From contig LUJR01000036.1 in assembly GCA_001689515.1 (NCBI GenBank), positions 1 to 59,427 of the forward strand: a stretch of 59,427 nt of DNA. The letters run 5' to 3'. The stretch comes from Bacteroidales bacterium M7. GTDB taxonomy: Bacteria > Bacteroidota > Bacteroidia > Bacteroidales > Muribaculaceae. The notes under the pieces were generated by a model, which did no database searches, was not told the DNA's origin, and saw only the letters and a program-made list of their open reading frames with translations. Below, one piece after another: positions 15,318 to 26,000 of the stretch. Within the stretch, counting starts at the first letter, position 1, and each line of letters opens with the position of its first letter. A program made the position numbers and the translations under genes.

Positions 15318-16058
15318 TCAGCTATGGGATTTGTCAGAAATCAGTTCTTGCATCATCTCATCCATCGAGTGTACGCCCGGGTGCGATGCGAGCCATTCAG
15401 CCGCCATCACAGCCCCGAGCGCGAAGCCCTCGCGAGTCTTGGCACTGTGCTTGATGGAAATGCTGTCAATCGGCGATTCCCATGTGATTTCATGTATGCC
15501 GGGCACTTCGGCACGGCGTATGTGGCTGACAATCATGGCATCGGCAGGAGCGGGAGCTTCCTCTACCCACTGGCTGACGCGGTCACTCTCGGAGATGATA
15601 CCCTCAGCAAGTGTCACGGCAGTGCCGCTCGGGTGGTCGAGCTTATGCACATGGTGCGTTTCGGTCATGTCAGGAGTATACTGGGGAAACTTGTTCATCA
15701 CCCGGGCAAGATAGCGGTTGAGAGCCATGAATATGTTGACACCGATGCTGAAATTACTGCTCCACATCATGCCTCTTCCAAGCGATTCAGCAAGTTTCTC
15801 CACCTCGGGGAGCTTGTCAGCCCAGCCTGTGGAGCCGGAAACCACGCTGACCCCGGCATTGAGCGCACGGGTGCAGTTGTCAGCCGCAGTATGTGGTGTA
15901 GTGAATTCTATCGCCACATCTGCCGAAGCGAACTCTGGCGACTCGATATCGGCATTGTTGTCGATGTCGATGATTTTGACGATTTCATGTCCGCGCGAGC
16001 GGGCTATCTGTTCGATGATATGACCCATCTTGCCATATCCTATGAGAGCTATTTTCAT
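15318..16058 (-). CDS. dapB: 4-hydroxy-tetrahydrodipicolinate reductase
   Basis: 246 residues, normal for DapB. The nucleotide-binding loop IALIGYGKMGHIIEQIA is at the N-terminus, and the signature ETHHVHKLDHPSGTA carries the catalytic His and Lys. The enzyme reduces hydroxytetrahydrodipicolinate with NAD(P)H in lysine and diaminopimelate synthesis, so it feeds peptidoglycan. In Bacteroidales dapB is commonly followed by lepB and a wbqC-like gene, as here. Confidence 0.95.
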   Translation of the reverse strand: MKIALIGYGKMGHIIEQIARSRGHEIVKIIDIDNNADIESPEFASADVAIEFTTPHTAADNCTRALNAGVSVVSGSTGWADKLPEVEKLAESLGRGMMWSSNFSIGVNIFMALNRYLARVMNKFPQYTPDMTETHHVHKLDHPSGTAVTLAEGIISESDRVSQWVEEAPAPADAMIVSHIRRAEVPGIHEITWESPIDSISIKHSAKTREGFALGAVMAAEWLASHPGVHSMDEMMQELISDKSHS

Positions 16059-16078
16059 TATATCTGCTTGTTTGACAG

Positions 16079-16450
16079 TTATTTAATCAGTTTCTCCTTA
16101 CGGGCGGTGCGCGGTATCATTATGGAAGTGTACACCTGTATGGCACCTCCGGCAAGCGTAAAGGCGAGCCAGTCCATCTGCCCTGCCTTCTCATAAAACA
16201 TGAAGAACGTGGCGACACAGAAGAAGATGGCGCACCAAGTCTCCAGTCTGTACAGACGTCGCAGCCTCAGACTCGCCCCTTTGGGAACGATAGACGCTAT
16301 GCGACTGTATAGAAGCACCACGGCTCCACTACCGTAGATATATTTCCAGACATCGCCCTCCACTCTCAGCAGAGGCAGTATAGTGCCAGCCATGATGAGA
16401 AGCAGCGACACCGTTATGAGCCACATGATTATGTTCTGGTTCTTTATCAT
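16079..16450 (-). CDS. small integral membrane protein, conserved hypothetical
   Basis: 123 residues from ATG 16450 (MIKNQNIIMWLITVSLLL). Longer readings run into the divIC-like gene in another frame, so they are rejected. Four hydrophobic segments (about 9-24, 33-47, 68-83, 88-107) and a basic C-terminus (RTARKEKLIK) predict a four-span inner-membrane protein. I recognise no catalytic motif and no named family. It sits 49 nt after the divIC-like gene and 20 nt before dapB, so it is part of the cell-envelope operon. Confidence 0.7.
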   Translation of the reverse strand: MIKNQNIIMWLITVSLLLIMAGTILPLLRVEGDVWKYIYGSGAVVLLYSRIASIVPKGASLRLRRLYRLETWCAIFFCVATFFMFYEKAGQMDWLAFTLAGGAIQVYTSIMIPRTARKEKLIK

Positions 16451-16499
16451 ATATGATGCGATATATAGTTGAATAGTTTCAGGCGATGCCTGCTTTTTC

Positions 16500-16799
16500 T
16501 TACTCCACGAGATATATGTCCTCGTTGGGACGCTGCATGTGGTACTGCTCCCGCACAATCTGCTCCATAGCCTCACGGTCTGTGTCAAGACGCGAATTCA
16601 TCTCGCGGTAATACTCCAGCGAGTCACGGTTGGCTCTGATTTCGGCTTTGAGATTGTCTATCTCCCCCTCATACTGGTAGTGGTTGAGTATGGAATTGTC
16701 ATTGAAAAACAGCACGTAGACCAGTGCACCCATTATAACCAGTGCACTGACCGAAATATACCGCTTGCACCAAGCGATGAAACCGCCTCGTCCGTCCAT
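16500..16799 (-). CDS. FtsB/DivIC family cell-division protein
   Basis: 99 residues with the family plan: a short cytoplasmic N-terminus, one membrane span (about 17-32, VSALVIMGALVYVLFF), and a periplasmic coiled coil (NLKAEIRANRDSLEYYREMN) ending in EQIVREQYHMQRPNEDIYLV. That last box is the usual DivIC/FtsB end. It recruits FtsL/FtsQ-type partners to the septum. It is the first gene of the - strand operon running through dapB, lepB and wbqC, with a promoter region shared with the divergent DUF3078 gene. Confidence 0.9.
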   Translation of the reverse strand: MDGRGGFIAWCKRYISVSALVIMGALVYVLFFNDNSILNHYQYEGEIDNLKAEIRANRDSLEYYREMNSRLDTDREAMEQIVREQYHMQRPNEDIYLVE

Positions 16800-16876
16800 C
16801 TATTTAGAGGGTGTTTAATCAGTAGGAAATGAGACCCTTGCAGGGCATTATAGCGACAAATGTACAATTTTTTTGC

Positions 16877-16884
16877 TAATTTTG
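16877..16884 (+). promoter_or_regulatory. -7 box of the DUF3078 operon
   Basis: TAATTTTG matches TAnnTTTG and lies 30 nt before the ATG at 16915. No clean TTTG is found 19-20 nt upstream, so the call rests on the -7 element. Confidence 0.5.
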
Positions 16885-16914
16885 CACTTTAATATATTTT
16901 AAATTAGCTGACTG

Positions 16915-18261
16915 ATGCCTCCATTCACCACTGTCCTGTATAAGATTTTCATGTCTGTCACCGTGCTGTTTGGCATGATGTTGCCGCTCCACGCCAGTGG
17001 AGCTGTCCAACAGTCCGCACCTGACAGCATCCCGCAGCCGGTAATCACATTTGACGACATCGTGCTCCCTGACAGCTGCTCCTTCCGCACATATGCGCGC
17101 ATCACTCCACGCGATATGCGCGAACCGATCTTTTCCACCTACCGCATCATGCCTTTCCCTTCGGAAGTGCTCCATGCGCCAGCAACACGCGCCGACAGCC
17201 TCCTCCCTGTCCCTGGACGCGCGTGGCTTGACAATGCACTGTTTGTAGACTCACTGGTCAACGTGCTCAAGCAGAACTACATGATAGCAAACCCGTTGCT
17301 GGTGCGCTATAACGAACGCATGCTCCCCGACCCGCCCAAACGCTATCGGGCTGTAGTCGATCCCTCGCGCATGCAGATAGTCATGATGGAAGAGCTCCCA
17401 GCCAAGTCCAATGACCCGACTAAAGTCGATGTCGACGTCAAGCCGGAATACTGGCTCCACTCGTTCGGCGCAGCTTTGCAGATGTCACAGGCATACATTT
17501 CCCCCAACTGGTATCAGGGCGGAAAAAACGCCCTCAGCTTCATCGGAAGCATCGGTTATGGCGTGAAACTCAATCAGAAATTACATCCTAATCAGATGCT
17601 TGAAGCCTCTGTATCATACAAGTTAGCGATGTCAAGCACCCCCGATGATTCGCTACGCAAGGTACAAATCACCGAGGATCTCCTCCAGATTACAGCCAAG
17701 GGCGGATTGAAGGCGTTTGACCACTGGTTTTATTCGGTAGCCCTGAACTTCAAGACCCAGCTGTTTAAAAGCTATCCGATAAACTCTCATCAGCTCTCGG
17801 CTGCCTTCCTATCACCTGGCGAACTCAACCTCGGTCTCGGTATGACCTACGACTATATGTCGCCTTCGAAGAAATTCAGCATCAATGCGTCCATTTCACC
17901 AATATCGTGGAACATGAAGATGGTGACCAACACCAACATGGATCCGGCTTCATTCGGCATCGACAACGGACACCGAGTCAAAAACCAGATAGGTTCAAGC
18001 ACCGAAATCAAACTCGACTGGAAGATCACACGTGACATATCCCTCCAGTCACGCCTGTTCGCGTTCACACAATATGAGGACTCGCAGCTCGACTGGGAAA
18101 ACACCATCAATTTCTCAATCAACCGCTTCCTCTCAGCGATGCTTTATGCCCATCTGCGCTACGACTCCACGACCCCGCGGATAGAAGACAGCAACTGGCA
18201 CTACTGGCAGTTCAAGGAAATACTCTCGCTCGGATTCAGCTACAAATTCAGCACCATCTGA
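16915..18261 (+). CDS. DUF3078 domain protein, probable outer-membrane beta-barrel
   Basis: 448 residues. The N-terminus has a hydrophobic stretch LYKIFMSVTVLFGMMLPLHASG that reads as a signal peptide. The C-terminal ~300 residues match the DUF3078 pattern: WYQGGKNALSFIGSIGYGVK, then alternating aromatic strands (KAFDHWFYSVALNFKTQLFK) and a terminal strand LSLGFSYKFSTI of outer-membrane type. Function of the family is unknown. It is the first gene of a compact operon of five + strand genes (gaps of 11, 8, 15 and 9 nt). Confidence 0.8.
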   Translation: MPPFTTVLYKIFMSVTVLFGMMLPLHASGAVQQSAPDSIPQPVITFDDIVLPDSCSFRTYARITPRDMREPIFSTYRIMPFPSEVLHAPATRADSLLPVPGRAWLDNALFVDSLVNVLKQNYMIANPLLVRYNERMLPDPPKRYRAVVDPSRMQIVMMEELPAKSNDPTKVDVDVKPEYWLHSFGAALQMSQAYISPNWYQGGKNALSFIGSIGYGVKLNQKLHPNQMLEASVSYKLAMSSTPDDSLRKVQITEDLLQITAKGGLKAFDHWFYSVALNFKTQLFKSYPINSHQLSAAFLSPGELNLGLGMTYDYMSPSKKFSINASISPISWNMKMVTNTNMDPASFGIDNGHRVKNQIGSSTEIKLDWKITRDISLQSRLFAFTQYEDSQLDWENTINFSINRFLSAMLYAHLRYDSTTPRIEDSNWHYWQFKEILSLGFSYKFSTI

Positions 18262-18272
18262 CACCACCGCAT

Positions 18273-18740
18273 ATGAGATATTTCCTCCTCTTGTCGGCAA
18301 TGGTTCTGTTGACCCTCCCCGCTTATCCACGCAAGCAGGCAACCACACGCCACGTCAATAAGTCAGAAGCGGCATATCGGCTTTCATACCCCACTAACGA
18401 CACCATCACTGTAACCGATGCCGAGGTCAGGCTGTCAGGCTACGACAAGCCTCTCCGCGCCACGCGCGAGAGCCTGTTTGTAACCTCATCGCTCAGCGAC
18501 ACCATCCACGCTCTGAAGCTCCGTCTCGACTATTACGATATGTCAGGGCGCAGGCTGCATTCACGCGACATTGACATCAAGGCTGACATCCCTCCGTCTG
18601 AGACCCGAAGTGTCAATTTCAAGTCATGGGACATGCAGAAGTCTTTTTACTACCACCTCGGGGCCAAGCCACGCAGCGGCACAGCCACCCCCTACGACGT
18701 CAAAGCGCATATCATCCACATCATCATTGACCACCGATAG
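18273..18740 (+). CDS. small secreted protein, FxLYD-like beta domain
   Basis: 155 residues. Signal peptide MRYFLLLSAMVLLTLPAYP. The rest is one predicted beta-sandwich. The segment LKLRLDYYDMSGRRLHSRDI followed by IPPSETRSVNF resembles the FxLYD domain pattern (tyr-Asp…Gly-arg…pro-x-Glu-Thr). I do not know a function. It is 11 nt after the DUF3078 gene and 8 nt before the MATE gene, so it is translated from the same message. Confidence 0.65.
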   Translation: MRYFLLLSAMVLLTLPAYPRKQATTRHVNKSEAAYRLSYPTNDTITVTDAEVRLSGYDKPLRATRESLFVTSSLSDTIHALKLRLDYYDMSGRRLHSRDIDIKADIPPSETRSVNFKSWDMQKSFYYHLGAKPRSGTATPYDVKAHIIHIIIDHR

Positions 18741-18748
18741 CATCACGA

Positions 18749-20146
18749 ATGTCTGACACAGCTTCAACACGCAACGAACGCCTCCGACAACTGGCTGACA
18801 GCCCTGTCGGCCGGCTGCTATGGCAATACAGCCTCCCTGCCGTAGTGGGGATGCTCGTGGTGTCGCTTTACAACGTCGTCGACCGCATATTCATCGGTCA
18901 GGGCGTGGGCCCTGAAGCGATAGCCGGACTGGCTGTAACGCTGCCCGTGATGAATCTCTCGGCTGCCCTCGGAGTCCTCGTGGGCGGCGGAGCGGCAGCC
19001 CGCATCTCGGTGATACTCGGAGCTGGCGACACCGACAGCGCATTTCGCACCCTCGGCAATGCCTTGGTCATGTCTATTTCCATTGCCATCGCCTACATAA
19101 CGGTCTTCGCCCTCTTTCTCGACGACATACTAATGGCATTCGGAGCATCCGAAGCCACCCTCCCCTATGCCCATGAATTCATGGTCTACCTGCTCCCAGG
19201 GTTCCTACTCATAAATGTCACCCTGAGCTTCAACAATATCATGCGAGCCTCGGGCTATCCGATGCGCGCCATGGTGACCAATTTCATCGGAGCAGGCATC
19301 AATGTGGCACTTGACCCCATATTCATATTCTGGCTCGACATGGGTATCAAAGGCGCTGCCATAGCCACGGTCATATCCATGATCATATCAGGGATTTATG
19401 TGATGAAGCACTTCTTCCGCTCGGAATCTACCGTGCATTTCCGCAGGGGCATCTATCGCCTTGACCGACGCATAGTGTGGGGCATAGTAGCCATCGGCGC
19501 GGCTCCGTCACTCATCAATGCCGCCGCCAGCGCAGTCAATGCCATCATCAACAACTCGCTGCTCCACTATGGCGGCGACACAGCCGTGGCAGCCGCGGGC
19601 ATCTTCACCACGCTGTCCACCCTTGCCGTCATGGCTATGAGCGGCATCTCGCAAGGCATGCAGCCGATTGTAGGCTTCAACTATGGCGCAGGACATTTCC
19701 GCCGCATGAAACATGCCTACTATCTCGCTGTTGCAGCAGCCTCCCTCATATCCATAGTCAGCATGGCTGTGGGATACCTGATACCTGACCTGTGGGCGAG
19801 AGCCTTCACCACTTCCATGCCGTTGGTCGACACTACCGTCAACGCTTTCCATCGAGGATTCTGGGCATTCTGGCTCGTAGGATTCCAGGTCATCTCCACG
19901 ACCTTTTTCCAAAGCATCGGCAAGGCTGGCAAAAGCATATTCCTGTCGCTCGCCCGTCAGGTCATATTCCTCATACCCCTGATGCTCTGGCTTCCGCGCA
20001 CCATGCAGCTCGACGGCATCTGGCTCGCCTTTCCCCTCGGCGATTTAGCCGCCACCCTCTGCACCGCCGCCCTCATCCTCTACCAGTGGCGCATATTCGC
20101 CCGCATATCCTCAGGCTCCCGACCCTTCCAGCCCGAATCGTTATAG
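18749..20146 (+). CDS. MATE family efflux transporter
   Basis: 465 residues with twelve predicted membrane spans in two homologous MatE halves. The N-terminal half begins WQYSLPAVVGMLVVSLYNVV followed by DRIFIGQGVGPEAIAGL. The second half carries AMSGISQGMQPIVGFNYGAG. MATE proteins export cationic drugs or metabolites in exchange for Na+ or H+. The neighbours do not reveal the substrate. Confidence 0.93.
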   Translation: MSDTASTRNERLRQLADSPVGRLLWQYSLPAVVGMLVVSLYNVVDRIFIGQGVGPEAIAGLAVTLPVMNLSAALGVLVGGGAAARISVILGAGDTDSAFRTLGNALVMSISIAIAYITVFALFLDDILMAFGASEATLPYAHEFMVYLLPGFLLINVTLSFNNIMRASGYPMRAMVTNFIGAGINVALDPIFIFWLDMGIKGAAIATVISMIISGIYVMKHFFRSESTVHFRRGIYRLDRRIVWGIVAIGAAPSLINAAASAVNAIINNSLLHYGGDTAVAAAGIFTTLSTLAVMAMSGISQGMQPIVGFNYGAGHFRRMKHAYYLAVAAASLISIVSMAVGYLIPDLWARAFTTSMPLVDTTVNAFHRGFWAFWLVGFQVISTTFFQSIGKAGKSIFLSLARQVIFLIPLMLWLPRTMQLDGIWLAFPLGDLAATLCTAALILYQWRIFARISSGSRPFQPESL

Positions 20147-20161
20147 TCATCGGCAAAGCAT

Positions 20162-21238
20162 ATGCCCGACCCTATGATTTCTGACCCACCACGGTTTACA
20201 CGCAACGACACCATCACCATCGCCAAGGGTATCGGCATCATACTGGTGGTCATAAGCCATAGTGGCTTACCTCTGCCGTTGAACCGCTTCATATTCGTAT
20301 TCCATATGCCACTGTTTTTCTTAGTGGCTGGTTACTGCTTCAAGACCGCCTATTGCAATGCTCCGCTCAAATTCGCCCGACGCAGAGCCAGAGGTCTGTG
20401 GTGGCCGTTTGTCAAGTGGAACTTTGTTTTTATCTTGCTCCACAATACCCTGTATGCAATGGGCATCTATGATACCGCATATGACATACACAGCCATCTG
20501 ACCGCCATAGTCCAGACAATACTTATGATCAAACAGGAGCCGATGTTAGCTGGATTCTGGTTTCTTGCAGGGCTTTTTTTCGCTTCGCTCATTAGTTGGA
20601 TAATTCTTTGGGCGAGCGAGTGCGACATAAAGAAAGTATCGGTATGGATGGCTGCCATGATGATATGCGTCATACTGCTCAACATGTTTCTATATGATAA
20701 CCGTATCGTCATGAGACTGTCAGGATTCATCCACTTCGCCATCTATTTCCTTACCGGCTTCGTGCTCAAGGGCATCCATGACCGCTACAAATCCACCCGA
20801 AAACGCCTGATAGCCACGTTGATACTATGTCTGATTCTGACCGGAGCGGTGTCGGTCTACTTTCCCGGTGCTATCTTCTCGTTATTTACATGGCAAGTGC
20901 CGTTGCGGTTTGTCGGCTCTGTGGCTGGTGTCATAGGCGTACTGATACTCAGCGCACACATCCCCGACGGACGGGTCAAACGATTCCTCATTTTCTGCGG
21001 AGAGAGCACAATCCTCATACTCGGATGGCACTTCCTGGCATTCAAACTCCTGACCTACATCCTCATCAATGCCTATGGGCTTCCGCATGAGTACCTTTTG
21101 GAATATCCAGTCCATATGGAACTTGCGCAATATTACTGGATTGCATATGCAGCCATAGGTCTTTTTATTCCTCTCGGCATCCAAGTAGCTTACAACTTCC
21201 TTAAAAACAAGTTTTTACATCTCGGCGAAAAAGACTAA
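20162..21238 (+). CDS. acyltransferase-3 family membrane protein
   Basis: 358 residues with about ten membrane spans. The family start is clear: TIAKGIGIILVVISHSG gives the conserved His, followed by FVFHMPLFFLVAGYCFK. Such proteins O-acylate sugars or lipids at the envelope. It lies 15 nt after the MATE gene and 9 nt before the TPR regulator. The acceptor is unknown. Confidence 0.88.
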   Translation: MPDPMISDPPRFTRNDTITIAKGIGIILVVISHSGLPLPLNRFIFVFHMPLFFLVAGYCFKTAYCNAPLKFARRRARGLWWPFVKWNFVFILLHNTLYAMGIYDTAYDIHSHLTAIVQTILMIKQEPMLAGFWFLAGLFFASLISWIILWASECDIKKVSVWMAAMMICVILLNMFLYDNRIVMRLSGFIHFAIYFLTGFVLKGIHDRYKSTRKRLIATLILCLILTGAVSVYFPGAIFSLFTWQVPLRFVGSVAGVIGVLILSAHIPDGRVKRFLIFCGESTILILGWHFLAFKLLTYILINAYGLPHEYLLEYPVHMELAQYYWIAYAAIGLFIPLGIQVAYNFLKNKFLHLGEKD

Positions 21239-21247
21239 CTTTGCGAT

Positions 21248-22816
21248 ATGGGGTATTTTATTGCAAAGCCGGTCATTATTATCCTCCTGTTATTTGCCTC
21301 GGGACTGTCACCGCTGTGGGCGCGTTCGCCGCTCCACCGACTTGACGCGCTGGTCAATGACGGAGAAGAAGCTGTCATGCGCCGAGCGTCACAGCTTGAC
21401 TCTCTGAATCTTGCCGGGTACCGCCGCGCCTCGACCCCGGTGCAACGTTACCGCCACGAAATCGACATGGGCAGCCGCTACTCTGACTTCAACATCGACT
21501 CCGCCCTCATCCATTTTCACCGTGCACAACGCATAGCCCTCGCTACCAATGACTCCCTGATGCTTGACGAGGCACGACTACGGACAGCATCGCTCTACAA
21601 CTCTGCCGGGATGATGTACAAGGAAGCCTATGGCATCTTTACAGACCTGCACCCTGACAAACTGCCCGACTCTCTCCGGGTCGCCTATTACACTCTCGGC
21701 ATCCAGCTCTACAGGAACCTCGCTGAATGCTCCCTTGACCCTCAGATTGCTCCAGAGTATGATCTGCTGAAAAAACAATACCGCGACTCCCTGCTCTCCC
21801 TGAATCCTGATGCCAGATTCATCATCGTCAACAAACTTATAGACGAAGGAAACTATGCCTCGGCAAAGAAGCTGATGGATGACGAATTGAGGTCTGACAC
21901 CGTCAGCGGCGGCAGTGCCGCCGCATATCACGTCATGGCACGCATCCACGCCCTGCAAGGCAACCGCAAGGAGCAGGTGGAATGCCTCGCCAACGCCGCC
22001 GTGAGAGATCTGAGCAACGGCGTCAGAGAATATATCGCCCTCCCGGAGCTGGCGGTAGCCCTTTATGAGCAAGGGGATATCGACAGAGCCTATCGCTATC
22101 TGCATCGCAGCATTGACGATGCCGCTGCATGCAACGCCAAGATACGCACCATGGAGATGTCAAACACCATGCCGCTGATCGATGCCGCCTACAACGCCCG
22201 GCAAAGCCGTCTGCGGCAGTCCCTCCACATAGCCATAGGCGTGGTGATGGTGCTGGCAGTGCTTCTCGGCATAGCCGTCAGAATTGTCGTCAAGCGCAAC
22301 CGATGCCTCCGTCAGTCACATGACCGCCAACTTGACATCAACGCCCAACTCTCGGCTGCCAACAAGGCAAAGGAGGAATACATGACACGATTTATGAATC
22401 TGAGCCTGGAATTTCTGTCAAAGATGGAAAACTACCGCTCATATCTAAGCAAAGTTGCCAATAAACGAAACTTCGACCAGCTCTATGATGCCATCGCCTC
22501 AACCCGATATGTTGACAAGGAAATCAACGGATTCTATGCCCTCTTTGATGATACTTTTCTGAATCTTTACCCCGGTTTCACCGACAAAGTCAACGCTCTG
22601 CTTCTGCCTGACGAACAGATAAAGTTGAAACCGGGCGAAAAAATGAACACCGAGCTGCGCATCTGCGCTCTCATGCGACTCGGCATATGTGACGGCGAGC
22701 AGACCGCCCGCATACTCCGTTGCTCCATGTCTACCGTCTACAACTACCGCAGCAAACTGAGGAAAAAAGCCATCAATCCGGCTGAATTTGAGAAAAAAGT
22801 CTCAGAATTGGTTTAA
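21248..22816 (+). CDS. TPR-containing transmembrane HTH regulator (DUF6377-like)
   Basis: 522 residues. Signal/anchor at 1-25, a periplasmic helical region with TPR-like repeats (about 50-320), one membrane span (about 326-348, LHIAIGVVMVLAVLLGIAVR), a cytoplasmic coiled coil, then a conserved domain (FYALFDDTFLNLYPGFTDKV) and a terminal HTH (LRICALMRLGICDGEQTARI, MSTVYNYRSKLRKK). It looks like a one-protein sensor-regulator. The shorter relative at 10105-10845 shares the C-terminal half. The next gene, a secreted SGNH-module protein, is preceded by two direct repeats and is a candidate target. Confidence 0.8.
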   Translation: MGYFIAKPVIIILLLFASGLSPLWARSPLHRLDALVNDGEEAVMRRASQLDSLNLAGYRRASTPVQRYRHEIDMGSRYSDFNIDSALIHFHRAQRIALATNDSLMLDEARLRTASLYNSAGMMYKEAYGIFTDLHPDKLPDSLRVAYYTLGIQLYRNLAECSLDPQIAPEYDLLKKQYRDSLLSLNPDARFIIVNKLIDEGNYASAKKLMDDELRSDTVSGGSAAAYHVMARIHALQGNRKEQVECLANAAVRDLSNGVREYIALPELAVALYEQGDIDRAYRYLHRSIDDAAACNAKIRTMEMSNTMPLIDAAYNARQSRLRQSLHIAIGVVMVLAVLLGIAVRIVVKRNRCLRQSHDRQLDINAQLSAANKAKEEYMTRFMNLSLEFLSKMENYRSYLSKVANKRNFDQLYDAIASTRYVDKEINGFYALFDDTFLNLYPGFTDKVNALLLPDEQIKLKPGEKMNTELRICALMRLGICDGEQTARILRCSMSTVYNYRSKLRKKAINPAEFEKKVSELV

Positions 22817-22827
22817 TATAGGAGTTT

Positions 22828-22908
22828 TAAGCACTTACAATTTATCCTTCACCACCAATATATAAACATCTGATTTACATATATTTATAAGTTATAAGCA
22901 CTTACAAT
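22828..22908. promoter_or_regulatory. paired 14-bp direct repeats upstream of the modular secreted protein
   Basis: TAAGCACTTACAAT occurs at 22828-22841 and again at 22895-22908, 67 nt apart, in the 189-nt gap between the TPR-HTH regulator and the 1303-residue protein. Such a pair is what a dimeric or cooperative activator would bind. That the upstream regulator binds them is inference. Confidence 0.45.
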
Positions 22909-23005
22909 ATATATTACATCGCATCAAAGAGGCAAGCGTGTGGTCATAATTTTGTGAATAAGCGAATCGCCACTCCCAATTCTTAATCACATAATTATCT
23001 AAACC

Positions 23006-26000
23006 ATGCTTTTTCACAATTTTCTCAGGAAATGTTCGACGACTGCCCTGACTGCATTGCTGGCATGCCAGGCAGCCTCAGCATTTGAGCTGTCACCGAC
23101 CAGTCCCACGGGCAGCGAGAACTTCAATTCCATGTGGGATGCATCTGCATCGACACCTCTGCTCGCCATGCCGACAGACTGGAAGGTAGAGCGACAGATG
23201 AACGCACCACGCACTGTGGGCAGCTGGACTGCCGCGACTGACCAATTAATGTATTCAGGCGGCGTAGCTCTGCCATCCAATGCTAAAAACGGCACATGGA
23301 ACTTCGGCAGCAGCACCGACGAATCCGACCGTGCCATAGGAGGACTGTCGACCACCGTTGCCAATGGCACACGCTGCGTCAACGTCATGACCAAAGTCAC
23401 CAATGCATCTGACGCACCTATTGACCGCTTGACACTGAGCTATGCCATAGAGAAATACCGCGAGGGTGCCAATGTCGCAGGATACAGCGTCCAACTTTAC
23501 ACATCGCCCGACGGAGAGTCCTGGCAATCAGCCGGCGAGGCGTTCTACACTCCTTTTGCTCCCGACGGAGCCACCGCTGGAGCCGACATCGTGCCCATCT
23601 CCACTGTCAAGGTTGAAAATAAGACCATGATGACAGACATCCCTGCCGGCGCCACTATGTACCTCGCATGGAACATATCTGTATCATCAGGCTCTTCGCC
23701 CGACAAAGCGATGGCTCTCGCCATCGACGATGTATCCGTTACAGCAGGTTTCAACAGCGGCGATATGCATTACGTGTTCGTCGAAAACGCCAGCGGAGCC
23801 AAGCAGCTGTCGCTATACTCCACTTCGAGTGACCATTTCGCTCAAAAACCCGGAGAAGCCCCCGAGATGAGCAAGACGCTCAATGGCGTGACTTATTGGG
23901 GATGGACTCTCGGCGGCACTCTGCCTGCCAACATCCATCTGACCGATGGCTCGGCATATGACACTGACGGCTTCACACTGTCATCAGACCGCGACTACTA
24001 TCTTTGCGCCTCTCCGACTGGCATCTCGGAAATCTCCGACCCAGAGAGCTATACAGGATGGGTGAATCCCGACCTGCCTCCGTTCACTCCCTCAGGCATC
24101 TACCTCCGAGGCGAAGTCAACTCATGGAACAACCTTGACGGATGGGAATTTTCTGACGAGGGCAACGGTGTGTACGTGCTGTATGACAAGACGCTCAACG
24201 GAGCATTCAAGATAGCCGACGATTCCTGGTCATCGGCATGCAACTACGGCTCAAACGGCACCAACATCGCTGCCGATGCACCCTACCAGCTCCAAAGCGG
24301 CACTGACGCCAATATATCTTGCGGATCCAACCTGTTTGACTGCAAACGCATCGTGCTCAACATCACCACCTCTGGCGAAGCCACTCTGCTGCTCGAAAGC
24401 AACGATGACCCTACCGGACTGACCACAGTCTACGTTATCGGCGATTTCAACGGCTGGAACTACATGAACACCTCTGGTGCTCTCAATCTTGATAACGCTG
24501 ACAATCTCTTCAAGGGACGTATCTCCATGAAAGCAGGCGACAACGGCACAAGCCGCTGGCGCATCTACCAGCGTCTCGGCATGGGTGGAGTATGGGGTGC
24601 TGCCACGGAGGGCGAAAACTCCCTTTCGGGCACTCTCGTCAAAGGCAGCAACATAAGCGTAGCGACAGCTCCCGCCACCTACGACGTTACTTTCAACATC
24701 GAGACAGGAGCCTATACTCTCACAGCGGTCGAATCGCAGATAACCGACATCACTCTCTCGCCAGCCGATGTAGTGCTTATGCGCACCATGCCTGAGACCG
24801 TCAAAGTCCTCTCCCTCAACAACAGCCTCATACACTACAACGACCAGCACGAAGTATTCAACGCCATAGCTGAGTCAATGGGCAAGGATGCTTCATGGAC
24901 CCGCCACACCCTACTGGGCAAATCTCTCGCAACGCACTGGGACGAAGGCGACGGCCTCGCTGCCGACGGCACCCCCGGAGCCAAGATGATGGTACGCTCC
25001 GATGCCTGGACGCATATCATCCTCCAGGAGCAAAGTTCTCTGCCCCGCACCAATCCCGCGGCATTCCGCGAATCAGTAGCCAAATGGGTCGGCTACATCC
25101 GCGAGTACTGCCCCAACCCCAATGCCGTGATCATCCTGCCCGTCAACTGGGCATACAGCAGCGACTGGGAAAACTTCACAGCCTACAACAAGATGTTCAT
25201 CGACAATTACATGGACGTGGCTGCCGAATTCGGACTCATAGTATGTCCTGTAGCCAATGCCTATCAGAATGTATTTGAAACAGAGGGCACACATGGCATC
25301 GCACCATGGTTCTCCGATGACCGCCATCCGACCCCGCTGTCTACCTACATGGCTGCATGTATGGAATACGGACTGATTTACGGTCAGGATCCCACCGAAA
25401 TATCTTGGCACACCGAAGGACTTATAGACACCGAAGCCGCATCGATGCGCACATATGCTTCATCCGCCCTAAAGAGCGTCACAAATTACGTGGACCATAT
25501 CAACGGCAAAATCCATTACAAAGTGGCGATGATCGACGATTTCGGACTTGAATACGCTCCCGAAGGAGATGTGGCATATACAGTAAGTGGAGGAGGCTCT
25601 GTAGACAAAGACGGCTGCTTCACATCCGACGGCACTGCGGGCGAGTTTGAAGTGACCGCTAAAGCTGGCAATTTCTCCAAATCGGCGAAAATCAAGGTTG
25701 CCGACTGCGTGACTGAAGTGGAAAGCTATCCAGCAATATACATGAACCAGGACAACCTCACCATAAGCGAGGACTTTGACACCATGGGCGATGCTGCCGA
25801 CGCTGCCCTCCCCGAGGCTTGGCGTATCGACCGCCAGACCGTAGAGCCACGCACCCTCGGGGCTTACGGCGTAGCCCTCACCAACACAGCCTATAGCGGC
25901 GGTGTCAACCTGCCCTCCAACGCAAAAAACGGTATCTGGAATTTCGGCAATGGCGAGTCAGCCGACCGCGCTGTCGGAGGCATCACCACAGGTGTCGACA

